Assembly: GCF_000189535.1 (NCBI RefSeq)
Contig: NC_015145.1
Span: 2,790,001-2,854,000 of the forward strand
Direction of reading: 5' to 3'
DNA length: 64,000 nt
Origin: Pseudarthrobacter phenanthrenivorans Sphe3
GTDB taxonomy: Bacteria > Actinomycetota > Actinomycetes > Actinomycetales > Micrococcaceae
Below, in pieces: positions 27,684-35,933 of this stretch. Made by a program: the position numbers and the translations under genes. Numbering within the stretch: position 1 is the stretch's first letter; the number at the start of each line of letters is the position of its first letter. Under the pieces are notes generated by a model. It was not told where the DNA came from. It searched no databases and saw only the letters and a list, made by a program, of their open reading frames with translations.

Positions 27684-28883
27684 TTAGTACACGGGCTTGT
27701 GGGGTTCCACCTCGCGCACCCAGGCGAGGATGCCGCCGTCGAGATGGCTCACCCGCTGGTAGCCGGCCTTCTGCGCCGCCGCGAGCACATTGGCCGAGCG
27801 GGTCCCCGCCTTGCAGTGGAACACGATGTCGCGGTCCTGCGGGAGTTCATCCCAGGCCTCCCCCGCAAGGATCCGGCCCTGCGGAATGAGCCTGGCGCCG
27901 TCGATGCGGACGATGTCGTATTCGCCGGCCTCGCGCACATCGATCAGCTCAAAATCCTTGAGGCCGGCATTGCGCGAGGCGAGCATGGTGGCCAGTTGTG
28001 TTGCAGTCACGGTGTGTTCGGTGCCTGCAGGCGCCTCAGTTGTGATGCCGCAGAAGGCTTCATAGTCCGTCAGCTCTGTGATCGGTTCGGCCGCCGGATC
28101 CTTGGAAACGCGGATCTCCCGCCAGCTCCCGCCCAGGGCGTCATAGAGCGCCACGCGCCCCAGCAGGGAACGTCCGACGCCGGTAATCAGCTTGACTGCC
28201 TCCGTCACCATCAACGACCCCACGGCCGCGCACAGCATGCCGAACACGCCGCCCTCGCCGCAGGAGGGGACAGAACCGGCCGGAGGCGCCTCCGGGTAGA
28301 GGTCGCGGTAGGTGGGGCCGTGCTTCTCCCAAAAGACGCTCACCTGGCCGTCGAACCGGAAGATGGAACCCCACACATAGGGCTTGCCGAGGATGGCAGC
28401 GGCATCGTTGACCAGGTAGCGGGTGGCGAAGTTGTCGGCCCCGTCCAGAATCAGGTCATAGCCGGCGAACAGCTCCAGGGCGTTGGAGGCATCCAGCCGG
28501 GCATCATGCAGCCGGACGTCCACCAGCGGGTTCAGGGCAGCGATCGCGTCCCGTGCCGACTCAATCTTGGGCCGGCCCAAGTCCGCTACGCCGTGGATGA
28601 CCTGGCGCTGGAGGTTGCTGAGGTCCACGGCGTCGTCGTCGATGATCCCGAGCGTTCCCACGCCCGCAGCGGCAAGGTACAGGAGCGCGGGAGATCCGAG
28701 GCCGCCGGCGCCGATGACCAGCACTTTGGCATTCTTGAGCCTGCGCTGGCCCAGTGCACCGATCTCCGGAATGATGAGGTGCCGCGAGTAGCGTTCCACC
28801 TCGGCCGGGGTGAGGCCGGCTGCCGGCTCCACCAGGGGATCCAGGGACACAGGTGAAACATTTGCGGTGAATGTCGAAGCCAT
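27684..28883 (-). CDS. moeZ: MoeZ adenylyltransferase/sulfurtransferase (MoeB-rhodanese fusion)
   Basis: Activates the C-terminal Gly-Gly of sulfur-carrier proteins (ThiS, MoaD, CysO types) by adenylation and then thiocarboxylation. Residues about 25-260 form the E1-like MoeB/ThiF domain, with the nucleotide motif VLVIGAGGLGSPALLYLAAAG and the conserved DGADNFATRY. A rhodanese domain fills the last 110 residues, with catalytic Cys357 in FHCKAGTRS. Like mycobacterial MoeZ it lacks the CxxC zinc pairs of E. coli MoeB. Its proximity to thiS suggests that it charges ThiS. The ATG follows a -10 box by 5 nt. Confidence 0.92.
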   Translation of the reverse strand: MASTFTANVSPVSLDPLVEPAAGLTPAEVERYSRHLIIPEIGALGQRRLKNAKVLVIGAGGLGSPALLYLAAAGVGTLGIIDDDAVDLSNLQRQVIHGVADLGRPKIESARDAIAALNPLVDVRLHDARLDASNALELFAGYDLILDGADNFATRYLVNDAAAILGKPYVWGSIFRFDGQVSVFWEKHGPTYRDLYPEAPPAGSVPSCGEGGVFGMLCAAVGSLMVTEAVKLITGVGRSLLGRVALYDALGGSWREIRVSKDPAAEPITELTDYEAFCGITTEAPAGTEHTVTATQLATMLASRNAGLKDFELIDVREAGEYDIVRIDGARLIPQGRILAGEAWDELPQDRDIVFHCKAGTRSANVLAAAQKAGYQRVSHLDGGILAWVREVEPHKPVY

Positions 28884-28888
28884 ACTTC

Positions 28889-28894
28889 AATGTA
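28889..28894 (-). promoter_or_regulatory. Predicted -10 box of moeZ
   Basis: TACATT on the minus strand, 5 nt before the ATG at 28883; leaderless geometry. Confidence 0.4.
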
Positions 28895-28967
28895 TGCCCC
28901 GGGATACCGCCCGGTCATATTACCCCGCAGTAAAGTGGGAGTAACTGCAACGGAAAGAAGGACAACT

Positions 28968-29633
28968 GTGGTCCATGAAGCACGGGCTGACCGCCCGCCC
29001 GCCACCGAACCGCAAACTCCCTCGCGTTCCGCAGGCCAACGGTCCGCCCGGCTCCCTCGTGATGAGCGCAGGGCCCAGCTCCTGAACGCCGCCCAGGAAG
29101 TCTTCGTGGCGAACGGTTACCACGGTGCGGCCATGGACGAGATCGCCGAAACGGCACATGTCAGCAAACCCGTCCTGTACCAGCACTTCCCCTCGAAGCG
29201 GGAGCTTTACCTTGCGTTGCTGGAAAGCCACCTGGCCTCCCTTACCGAGCTGATGCTGGGTGCCTTGAACTCCACCACGGACAACAAGGAACGCGTGCAG
29301 GCCGTCATGCGTGCCTACTTCCGCTTCATCGCCAGCGACGACCAGGCCCACCGCCTGGTGTTCGAGTCGGACCTGATCAATGACCCGGACGTCAGCGGCC
29401 GGTTGGAGACCTTCAACAGGACCTTTGCCGACGCTATTGCCCGTGTCATCGCCGAAGATACCAAGCTTCCCCACCTGGAGGCCCAGCTCCTGGGCCGCGG
29501 ACTTGCCGGAATGGCGCAGGTCAGCGCCCGGTACTGGCTCGAAACGGACGGCGACCTGGACCTCGATGTGGCCAGCGACCTGATCTACCGTTTAGCTTGG
29601 CGCGGAATCAGTCGCTTCCCCAAAGAGTCCTAG
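28968..29633 (+). CDS. TetR-family transcriptional regulator
   Basis: DNA-binding repressor-type protein of 221 residues. After a roughly 30-residue Pro/Arg-rich N-terminus comes the TetR helix-turn-helix: RAQLLNAAQEVFVANGYHG, then MDEIAETAHVSKPVLYQHFPSKRELY. A helical ligand/dimer domain follows, with FRFIASDDQAHRLVFESDLINDP. The GTG at 28968 is preferred because AAGGA lies about 6 nt upstream; a frame from 28890 has no ribosome-binding site. It is followed by the DUF3107 gene, a pair kept together in actinobacteria (Rv3208/Rv3208A in M. tuberculosis), and is divergent from moeZ. Ligand and targets are unknown. Confidence 0.88.
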   Translation: MVHEARADRPPATEPQTPSRSAGQRSARLPRDERRAQLLNAAQEVFVANGYHGAAMDEIAETAHVSKPVLYQHFPSKRELYLALLESHLASLTELMLGALNSTTDNKERVQAVMRAYFRFIASDDQAHRLVFESDLINDPDVSGRLETFNRTFADAIARVIAEDTKLPHLEAQLLGRGLAGMAQVSARYWLETDGDLDLDVASDLIYRLAWRGISRFPKES

Positions 29634-29682
29634 ACTACAAATAAGACATCACCCGAGAACTTTGATTGGCTGGGAGGCCCTT

Positions 29683-29907
29683 GTGGAAATAAAGATCGGC
29701 GTTCAGAATGTTGCCCGCGAAATTGTGCTCGAATCAACCGAGGATGCGGATTCGGTAGCCAAGGTTGTGGGGGAAGCCATCACCACGGGCAGCGAACTTC
29801 GCCTGAAGGATGAAAAGGGACGCCTGATCATTGTTCCCGGAAACGCCCTGGGCTATGTGGAGATTGGTGCAGAAGAAGCACGGCGCGTAGGTTTCGGCCA
29901 GTTCTAG
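29683..29907 (+). CDS. DUF3107 protein (TB9.4-like)
   Basis: Small acidic 74-residue protein, VEIKIGVQNVAREIVLES at the start and YVEIGAEEARRVGFGQF at the end. This matches the DUF3107 family encoded next to TetR regulators across actinobacteria. The biochemical role is unknown. The GTG at 29683 follows a strong GGGAGG at 5 nt spacing. It probably forms an operon with the TetR gene 49 bp upstream. Confidence 0.85.
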   Translation: MEIKIGVQNVAREIVLESTEDADSVAKVVGEAITTGSELRLKDEKGRLIIVPGNALGYVEIGAEEARRVGFGQF

Positions 29908-29945
29908 CGCCCGCCGGAGAAGCCGACCGTAGCCCAAGGAGATCC

Positions 29946-30248
29946 ATGCTTTCACTGACCATCGTTGTACTGGCTGCCGCCGCAGCAGGCTTTATTGTCT
30001 GGGCGAATGACAAGCGGCACGCCAAGTACGGGGCGGGCCTGCCCGCCGGGGTAGCCGTGGCAGCGGCGGCCCTGACGTGGATCACCCTCATGGCCGCCGG
30101 CTTTGGGTACCGGCCCGGGCTGACCTGGCTGCCGTGGGTCCTGCCCATCGTGCTGGGCGCCGCCGCCGCAACTGCGGCAGCCCTGTATCTTGGCCGCAGG
30201 CGTGCCCGCCAGGATATAGAACGGCTGACGGCTATCCTTCGGGCCTAG
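29946..30248 (+). CDS. Small membrane protein of unknown function
   Basis: A 100-residue hydrophobic protein with three predicted membrane segments (about residues 3-20, 30-51 and 61-81) and a positively charged C-terminus (LGRRRARQDIERL). No family recognised. A clear AAGGAG stands 5-6 nt before the ATG, and a strong terminator follows, so expression as the last gene of the TetR-DUF3107 unit is likely. Confidence 0.75.
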   Translation: MLSLTIVVLAAAAAGFIVWANDKRHAKYGAGLPAGVAVAAAALTWITLMAAGFGYRPGLTWLPWVLPIVLGAAAATAAALYLGRRRARQDIERLTAILRA

Positions 30249-30274
30249 TTACGGGTTCCTGCGCAAGCCAAAGT

Positions 30275-30304
30275 GGCCGCCACCCCCTGGGGTGGCGGCC
30301 CCTT
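30275..30304 (+). terminator. Rho-independent terminator
   Basis: 12-bp GC stem (GGCCGCCACCCC with GGGGTGGCGGCC) separated by only two unpaired bases, so the outermost loop pairs must open, followed by CCTTT. It closes the TetR-DUF3107-membrane protein unit. Confidence 0.7.
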
Positions 30305-30361
30305 TGCTTAAGGACAATGTTGCAGCGCTCCAATGACAGGGCCGCTTGACGTGGCCGGTAA

Positions 30362-30700
30362 TCAGCGCCCCGGCGCGTACTTCGCCGGTTCCGCCACGGC
30401 CCCCGCCGCTGCCGCCGCTTCACTGGAGCCGGCGGCTGCCGCGAGATCCCGCTCGGTCACCTGTCCTCCGGCGTCGTGGGAGGTGTAGCGGATAAAGACC
30501 CGGTTGTAGCGCCAGTCGAGGTCCGGGTGGTGGTTCAGGTCCTCGGCCAGGCGTCCGACGGCGGCAATCAGCTCGAGCGCGGCGGCCGCCGTCGGCGTCT
30601 TGAAGACGGTGACCAGACCGCCGTCGTCCAACCTCCAGTCCGGCAGTGCAGCCAGGGCTTCGTCGATGCGTTCCGGGGGAACTGCTTCCTTGCCCGCCAC
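30362..30700 (-). CDS. 4a-hydroxytetrahydrobiopterin dehydratase (pterin carbinolamine dehydratase)
   Basis: Dehydrates 4a-carbinolamine pterins during aromatic amino acid hydroxylase turnover; in bacteria it can also serve other pterin-dependent steps. The 112-residue protein carries the family signature EDLNHHPDLDWRYNRVFI with HDAGGQVTERD downstream. The GTG at 30700 has AGGAG at 5-nt spacing; the longer frame to 30796 overlaps thiG. The last 25 residues are Ala-rich and outside the family fold. No aromatic amino acid hydroxylase gene is in the window. It lies 43 bp behind thiG on the same strand and may ride on the thiamine operon. Confidence 0.85.
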   Translation of the reverse strand: MAGKEAVPPERIDEALAALPDWRLDDGGLVTVFKTPTAAAALELIAAVGRLAEDLNHHPDLDWRYNRVFIRYTSHDAGGQVTERDLAAAAGSSEAAAAAGAVAEPAKYAPGR

Positions 30701-30743
30701 TGCTGCTCCTAGGGTGAGGGCGCCGGCGGCGGAAAACGGGCAA

Positions 30744-31794
<1,051 letters not shown>

Positions 31795-31798
<4 letters not shown>

Positions 31799-33153
31799 AC
31801 TTTCTCCTTGATGTCAGGTCCGGTGGCGGCAACGCCACCCGGGCGGACTGCGCTGCGCGAAAGGCCGTCCGAAAAACGTGCGGGATCAAAAGGGACCCAG
31901 CGCGGGTCTCCCCTGCCGTCCAGCAACTCCCGGCAGATTGCGGCCGCGGCGGGGGCCAGCAGTACGCCATGGCGGAAAAAGCCGGTGGCGATGATGAGGC
32001 CTTCCACGTACTTCTGTTCTTCGTGCCCTGCAGGGCGGACCGCCAGCGGCACCCGCCCCAGCAGCGGGGCGTTGTCCGGAGTGCCGGACCTGGGACGTGC
32101 TGTGCATTCCAGCAGCTCGAGCTCCGCCACCGCGGGCACCAAAACCTGGGCGTCGCGGAGCAGCTGGTAAACACCCCCGGCGGAGACCGCCCCGGTGTTG
32201 GACCCGTTGCCCTGCCCGAGGGCATCCTCCCGCTGCGTGGCCCCGACCACCACAGTGCCATCCCGGCGCGGCACGATGTACACGGGGACACCACGGACAA
32301 GTCCCCTGACGGTGGAGGTAAGCAGGGGCCGGAGGTGTGCGGGCACTGCCAGGCGCAGGATGTCACCGTGCACGGGCCGCAAGGGCAGGCGCAGGTCCTC
32401 CGGCAGGCCGGCGAGTGCCGCCGCGTCCAGGCCATTGGCCACCACTGTCTCCCCGGCAAGGACAGTCCCGCCGCCGGCCAGCCGCGCGCCCGAAACTGCA
32501 CCGTCCTGCCAGAACAGGCCCGCTGCCCTGTCCGGCACGGCATAGCCGTCCACGGCTCCGGCCACGAAGCTTCCGCCGCTCCCGGCTCCGCCCTCGTGCC
32601 GGGCCAGGGTACGGCGCAGGCAGGCCAGCAGTTGCCGCGGATCCACCTGATGGTCAGCAGGGGTATCCAGCGCGCAGGCAATGGCAGGGCTCAGCAGGGG
32701 CTCCCGCCGCCGGGCTTCACGGATGGTGAGGGGCTCCACCGTGAGTCCGTTGGCCTGCTGCACGGCCCGCAGGTCCAGCAGCGCCTGCCGGTCGGCGGAG
32801 TCGGCACCCACGGCGAGCGTCGGCGTCGTAAGGTATCCGGGATCCGACCCGGCAGCCGCGGCGAGGTCAGCGGCAAAAGCGGGCCAGCGGGCGGCAGCGT
32901 CGAGCATGAGCTCCAGGAGGTCTTCCTCCTGGTAGTGCAGTTCGCTGACGGGAGCAAGCATTCCTGCAGCAGCCCAGCTGGCCCCGGAGCCGGGGGCATC
33001 ATCGATGACCACCACTGACCGCCCGGACCGCCTCACCTCCCAGGCGATGGAATGCCCGATGACTCCTCCGCCGATAACGGCAACATCGGCACGGATCACG
33101 GCCCCTGGCCCGGCTGGTTCATCGAAAGCACCAGGGTGCGGCGGTTCGCTCAT
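31795..33153 (-). CDS. thiO: Glycine oxidase ThiO
   Basis: FAD enzyme that oxidises glycine to the imine needed for thiazole synthesis under aerobic conditions. The 452-residue protein has the FAD motif [17 protein letters not shown] near residue 27, [20 protein letters not shown], and a C-terminal [26 protein letters not shown] typical of DAO-family ThiO. It is the first gene of thiO-thiS-thiG and lies directly behind a TPP riboswitch whose 3' end contains its Shine-Dalgarno (AAGGAG). Confidence 0.94.
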
Positions 33154-33159
33154 GTGTCT

Positions 33160-33257
33160 CCTTCCCTACGCCGGTATTAGCCGGATCAGGTCAAGCGGTC
33201 GGCTCTGACGCCCTCTCAGCCCGGCGCTTTATGACAGCTGCCGCGGCTCCCGCAGTA
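33160..33257 (-). promoter_or_regulatory. TPP riboswitch controlling thiO-thiS-thiG
   Basis: On the minus strand the conserved blocks GCGGGAGCC, GGGCTGAGAGGG, ACCGCTTGACCTGATC and CGGCGTAGGGAAGG appear in order with the spacing of the thiamine pyrophosphate aptamer. The 3' end of the aptamer contains AAGGAG, the thiO ribosome-binding site, so ligand binding probably hides it. No separate terminator hairpin is seen between aptamer and ATG, which favours translational control. Confidence 0.93.
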
Positions 33258-33277
33258 CGAGGCCAGTGTAGAGGAAC

Positions 33278-33283
33278 TAGGCT
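33278..33283 (+). promoter_or_regulatory. Predicted -10 box of thiE
   Basis: TAGGCT, 7 nt before the ATG at 33291; leaderless geometry. thiE therefore has no room for a riboswitch of its own. Confidence 0.5.
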
Positions 33284-33290
33284 GGCTCCC

Positions 33291-34031
33291 ATGAATGTGT
33301 CCCCCTCCCCCGCCGCTTCCCATGTCCCCGGAACCGACGCCTTTATCAATGCCGAAGGCAGCGCAGGCCTGCAGGCAGCACGGTTGTACCTCTGCACGGA
33401 TGCGCGGCGGGACCGCGGCGACTTCGAACAGTTCGTCGATGCCGCGTTCGCGGGCGGGGTGGACATCATCCAGTTGCGGGACAAGTCGATTGAGGCGGCA
33501 GAGGAACTGGAACTGCTGGCGTTGCTGAAGGAAGCGGCCGTCCGCCACGGCCGCTTGTGGGCCGTGAACGACCGTGCGGACATCGCCGTCCTTTCCGGTG
33601 CGCCGGTGTTCCACATTGGACAGAAGGACCTCCCCCTCAACGCGGCCAGAACGCTGCTCAACGGGAACGCCGCTATTGGCCTGTCCAGCCACAGCCCGGA
33701 GCAGGTGGACGCGGCCCTGGCAGCTGCTGCGGGGCCCGCAGCGCTGGACTACTTCTGCGTGGGACCCCTCTGGGCAACACCCACCAAGCCGGGCCGCGCC
33801 GCCGTCGGACTGGACCTGGTGAAGTACGCTGCCGCCGCAGCGGGCCGGCAGGAAGAGTCCGACGGCGGCGTCCCCTGGTTCGCGATCGGCGGGATTGACC
33901 ACGGCAACGTGGAACAGGTGGTGGAGGCCGGCGCCAGCCGGATCGTGGTGGTCCGCGCCATCACCGAAGCCGACGAGCCCGCAGCGGCGGCAGCTTCACT
34001 CCTGGCTGCGCTGGACGCCGCCCGTCCGTGA
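33291..34031 (+). CDS. thiE: Thiamine phosphate synthase
   Basis: Joins hydroxymethylpyrimidine pyrophosphate to thiazole phosphate to give thiamine phosphate. The protein has 246 residues. Motifs are [64 protein letters not shown], and [30 protein letters not shown]. The ATG at 33291 is preferred because of the -10 box 7 nt before it; an ATG at 33231 would extend into the divergent riboswitch. It reads divergently from thiO. Confidence 0.94.
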   Translation: MNVSPSPAASHVPGTDAFINAEGSAGLQAARLYLCTDARRDRGDFEQFVDAAFAGGVDIIQLRDKSIEAAEELELLALLKEAAVRHGRLWAVNDRADIAVLSGAPVFHIGQKDLPLNAARTLLNGNAAIGLSSHSPEQVDAALAAAAGPAALDYFCVGPLWATPTKPGRAAVGLDLVKYAAAAAGRQEESDGGVPWFAIGGIDHGNVEQVVEAGASRIVVVRAITEADEPAAAAASLLAALDAARP

Positions 34032-34094
34032 GGCTGCAGCCGAAAACCAGCCCGTCCTCCGCGCCGTTTCATGCACGATCCGCACAATTGGGGC

Positions 34095-34100
34095 TACGCT
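34095..34100 (+). promoter_or_regulatory. Predicted -10 box of the RNB ribonuclease gene
   Basis: TACGCT, 7 nt (GATTTTC) before the GTG at 34108; leaderless geometry. Confidence 0.45.
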
Positions 34101-34107
34101 GATTTTC

Positions 34108-35628
34108 GTGTCACATCATCGGCTGGCCCCCAATGTCCACGAGCACACGAACGCCCTTGAGGCGGCCCTGAGCGCGCTGCGGACCGAGCTTGAGCTGCCC
34201 GGCCCGTACCCTGCCGAGGCAGTGGAGGACGCGGAAGCCGCAGTCTCGGCTTTGCGGCTTCCGGCCTATGACCTGACGGCGGTGGAGTTCATCACGATCG
34301 ATCCGGCGTCGTCCACCGACCTGGACCAGGCGCTTTTTATCGAACGCGACGGCGGGGGCTACCGGGTGCTGTATGCCATCGCTGACGTTCCCTCCTTTGT
34401 TGCACCCGGCGGACCGCTGGACGCCGAGACACGGCGCCGGGGACAGACGTTCTACACGCCGGACGGCCGCATCCCGCTGCATCCGGAAGTCATCAGCGAG
34501 GGGGCGGGAAGCCTCCTGCCCGGCCAGGACTGCTCCGCGTTCGTGTGGGACTTCCGCCTTGACGAGGGGGCCGAGGTGGCCGAGGTTGCCGTCAGGCGGG
34601 CGCGGATGCGGAGCCGGGCCAAGCTCAGCTACAAGGGGGCCCAGGCGGAGCTCGACGGCGGCAGCCCCTCCGACGTGCTGCACCTCCTGAGGGAAGTGGG
34701 GCTCAAGCGAGTGGAGCTGGAGCGCGCAAGGGAGGGCGCCAGCCTGAACATGCCGGACCAGGAGATAGTGCAGCTTCCCGACGGCGGCTACCGGATTGCC
34801 GCTGCCCCGCAGCTGCCGGTGGAGGACTGGAACGCCCAGATCTCGCTCATGACCGGCATGGCCGCAGCGCAGATGATGCTGGCCGGGAAAGTGGGCATAC
34901 TGCGGACCATGCCCTCGCCGGATGAACGCTCCCTGAACCATTTCCGGCTGCAGACGGAGGCGCTGGGGCGGCCCTGGAACGGCGAAATGAGCTACGGCGA
35001 ATACCTGCGGAGCCTGGATCCTACCGACCCGCGCCAGCTGGCCATCATGCATTCGGCAGGCATGCTGTTCCGCGGCGCCGCTTACACCGCCTTCGACGGG
35101 ACAGTTCCGGAAGATGCGGTCCAGTCCGCGATCGGCGCGGCCTACGCGCACACGACGGCACCGCTGCGCCGGCTGGTGGACCGCTTCGTGCTGGTGACCT
35201 GCGAGGCACTGAGCAACGGCGGCGACGTACCGGGCTGGGTACGGGACGCGTTGCCGTCCTTACCCGAGATCATGGCCGGTTCCGACCAGCTGGCCTCCCG
35301 CATGGAGCGCATGGCCCTGGACACCGTGGAAGCGGCGCTGCTGATCAACCACATCGGACAGGAATTCGACGCGATCGTGATCTCCGGGTCCAAGCCGCAG
35401 AAGGAAAACGGAAACGGCGGCAACGGCAGGAACGGCAACGGGAAGGGCGGCAACGGGCGCAACGGCAACGGCAACGGCGGTTCCGGGATCATCCAGATTG
35501 CTGAACCCGCTGTCACTGCCCGGTGCGCGGGTGACCTGGAAGCCGGCACCAAAGTCCGGGTCCGCCTCATTTCCTCTGACATCGCCACCCGGGAAGTGCA
35601 TTTCGAACTGAGCCCTCCGGCGTCCTGA
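34108..35628 (+). CDS. RNB-domain (RNase II/R family) ribonuclease
   Basis: 3'-to-5' hydrolytic exoribonuclease fold, 506 residues, shorter than typical RNase II or RNase R. The catalytic RNB domain begins with ITIDPASSTDLDQAL, whose aspartates bind the metal, and continues with YRVLYAIADVPSFV, RRRGQTFYTPDGRIPLHPEVISEGAGSLLPGQD and AYAHTTAPLRRLVDRF. There are no N-terminal cold-shock domains. Between the RNB domain and a short C-terminal beta-rich end lies a Gly/Asn-rich tract at about residues 430-460 (repeats of NGNGGNGRNGNG type), probably a flexible linker. The GTG at 34108 is chosen by the -10 box 7 nt upstream. The frame itself is open further upstream, where it overlaps thiE. Confidence 0.85.
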   Translation: MSHHRLAPNVHEHTNALEAALSALRTELELPGPYPAEAVEDAEAAVSALRLPAYDLTAVEFITIDPASSTDLDQALFIERDGGGYRVLYAIADVPSFVAPGGPLDAETRRRGQTFYTPDGRIPLHPEVISEGAGSLLPGQDCSAFVWDFRLDEGAEVAEVAVRRARMRSRAKLSYKGAQAELDGGSPSDVLHLLREVGLKRVELERAREGASLNMPDQEIVQLPDGGYRIAAAPQLPVEDWNAQISLMTGMAAAQMMLAGKVGILRTMPSPDERSLNHFRLQTEALGRPWNGEMSYGEYLRSLDPTDPRQLAIMHSAGMLFRGAAYTAFDGTVPEDAVQSAIGAAYAHTTAPLRRLVDRFVLVTCEALSNGGDVPGWVRDALPSLPEIMAGSDQLASRMERMALDTVEAALLINHIGQEFDAIVISGSKPQKENGNGGNGRNGNGKGGNGRNGNGNGGSGIIQIAEPAVTARCAGDLEAGTKVRVRLISSDIATREVHFELSPPAS

Positions 35629-35933
35629 ACCAGGCCGGTTTTGCCACTTCTCCCGCGGGCACAAGCGGCCAAAGCCGGGATTCCGCCCCCTTGCGGCTAG
35701 ACTGAAGAAGTAGAAACGGATGCCCGGTCGTTGATTTCCTTGATTTGAAACCAACAAGCCCGCCCCTACGCGATCTTGAGATACACCCGCTGGTCACCAG
35801 TGCCAGCATTTTAGATAGCCCGCGATCGGCTTCCACTGGAATTGCGTGCGCGCCCGAGCGTGCTCCGGAGCGGCCCCTGGCCGGCCCGTTGAGCAGGCAG
35901 CGCCATTGCCCAAATGAATAAGGAAACTCCCCC
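35629..35933. other. 305-bp region: promoter and long leader of the DEAD-box helicase gene
   Basis: No coding frame is supported. A -10-like TAGACT at 35698-35703 would give a leader of about 225 nt before the GTG at 35934. Such leaders are common upstream of cold-regulated DEAD-box helicases. AAGGA is present about 10 nt before the GTG. The GC-rich stretch around 35845-35890 can form local hairpins, but I could not identify a known RNA family. Confidence 0.45.

Noticed and set aside
33231..33290. ATG at 33231 as thiE start
   Set aside because: It would place coding sequence over the TPP aptamer on the other strand; the -10 box at 33278 supports the ATG at 33291.
35398..35490. Possible frameshift or foreign insert in the Gly/Asn-rich part of the RNB ribonuclease gene
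   Set aside because: The frame is intact on both sides and the C-terminal sequence continues normally, so it is a linker and not damage.
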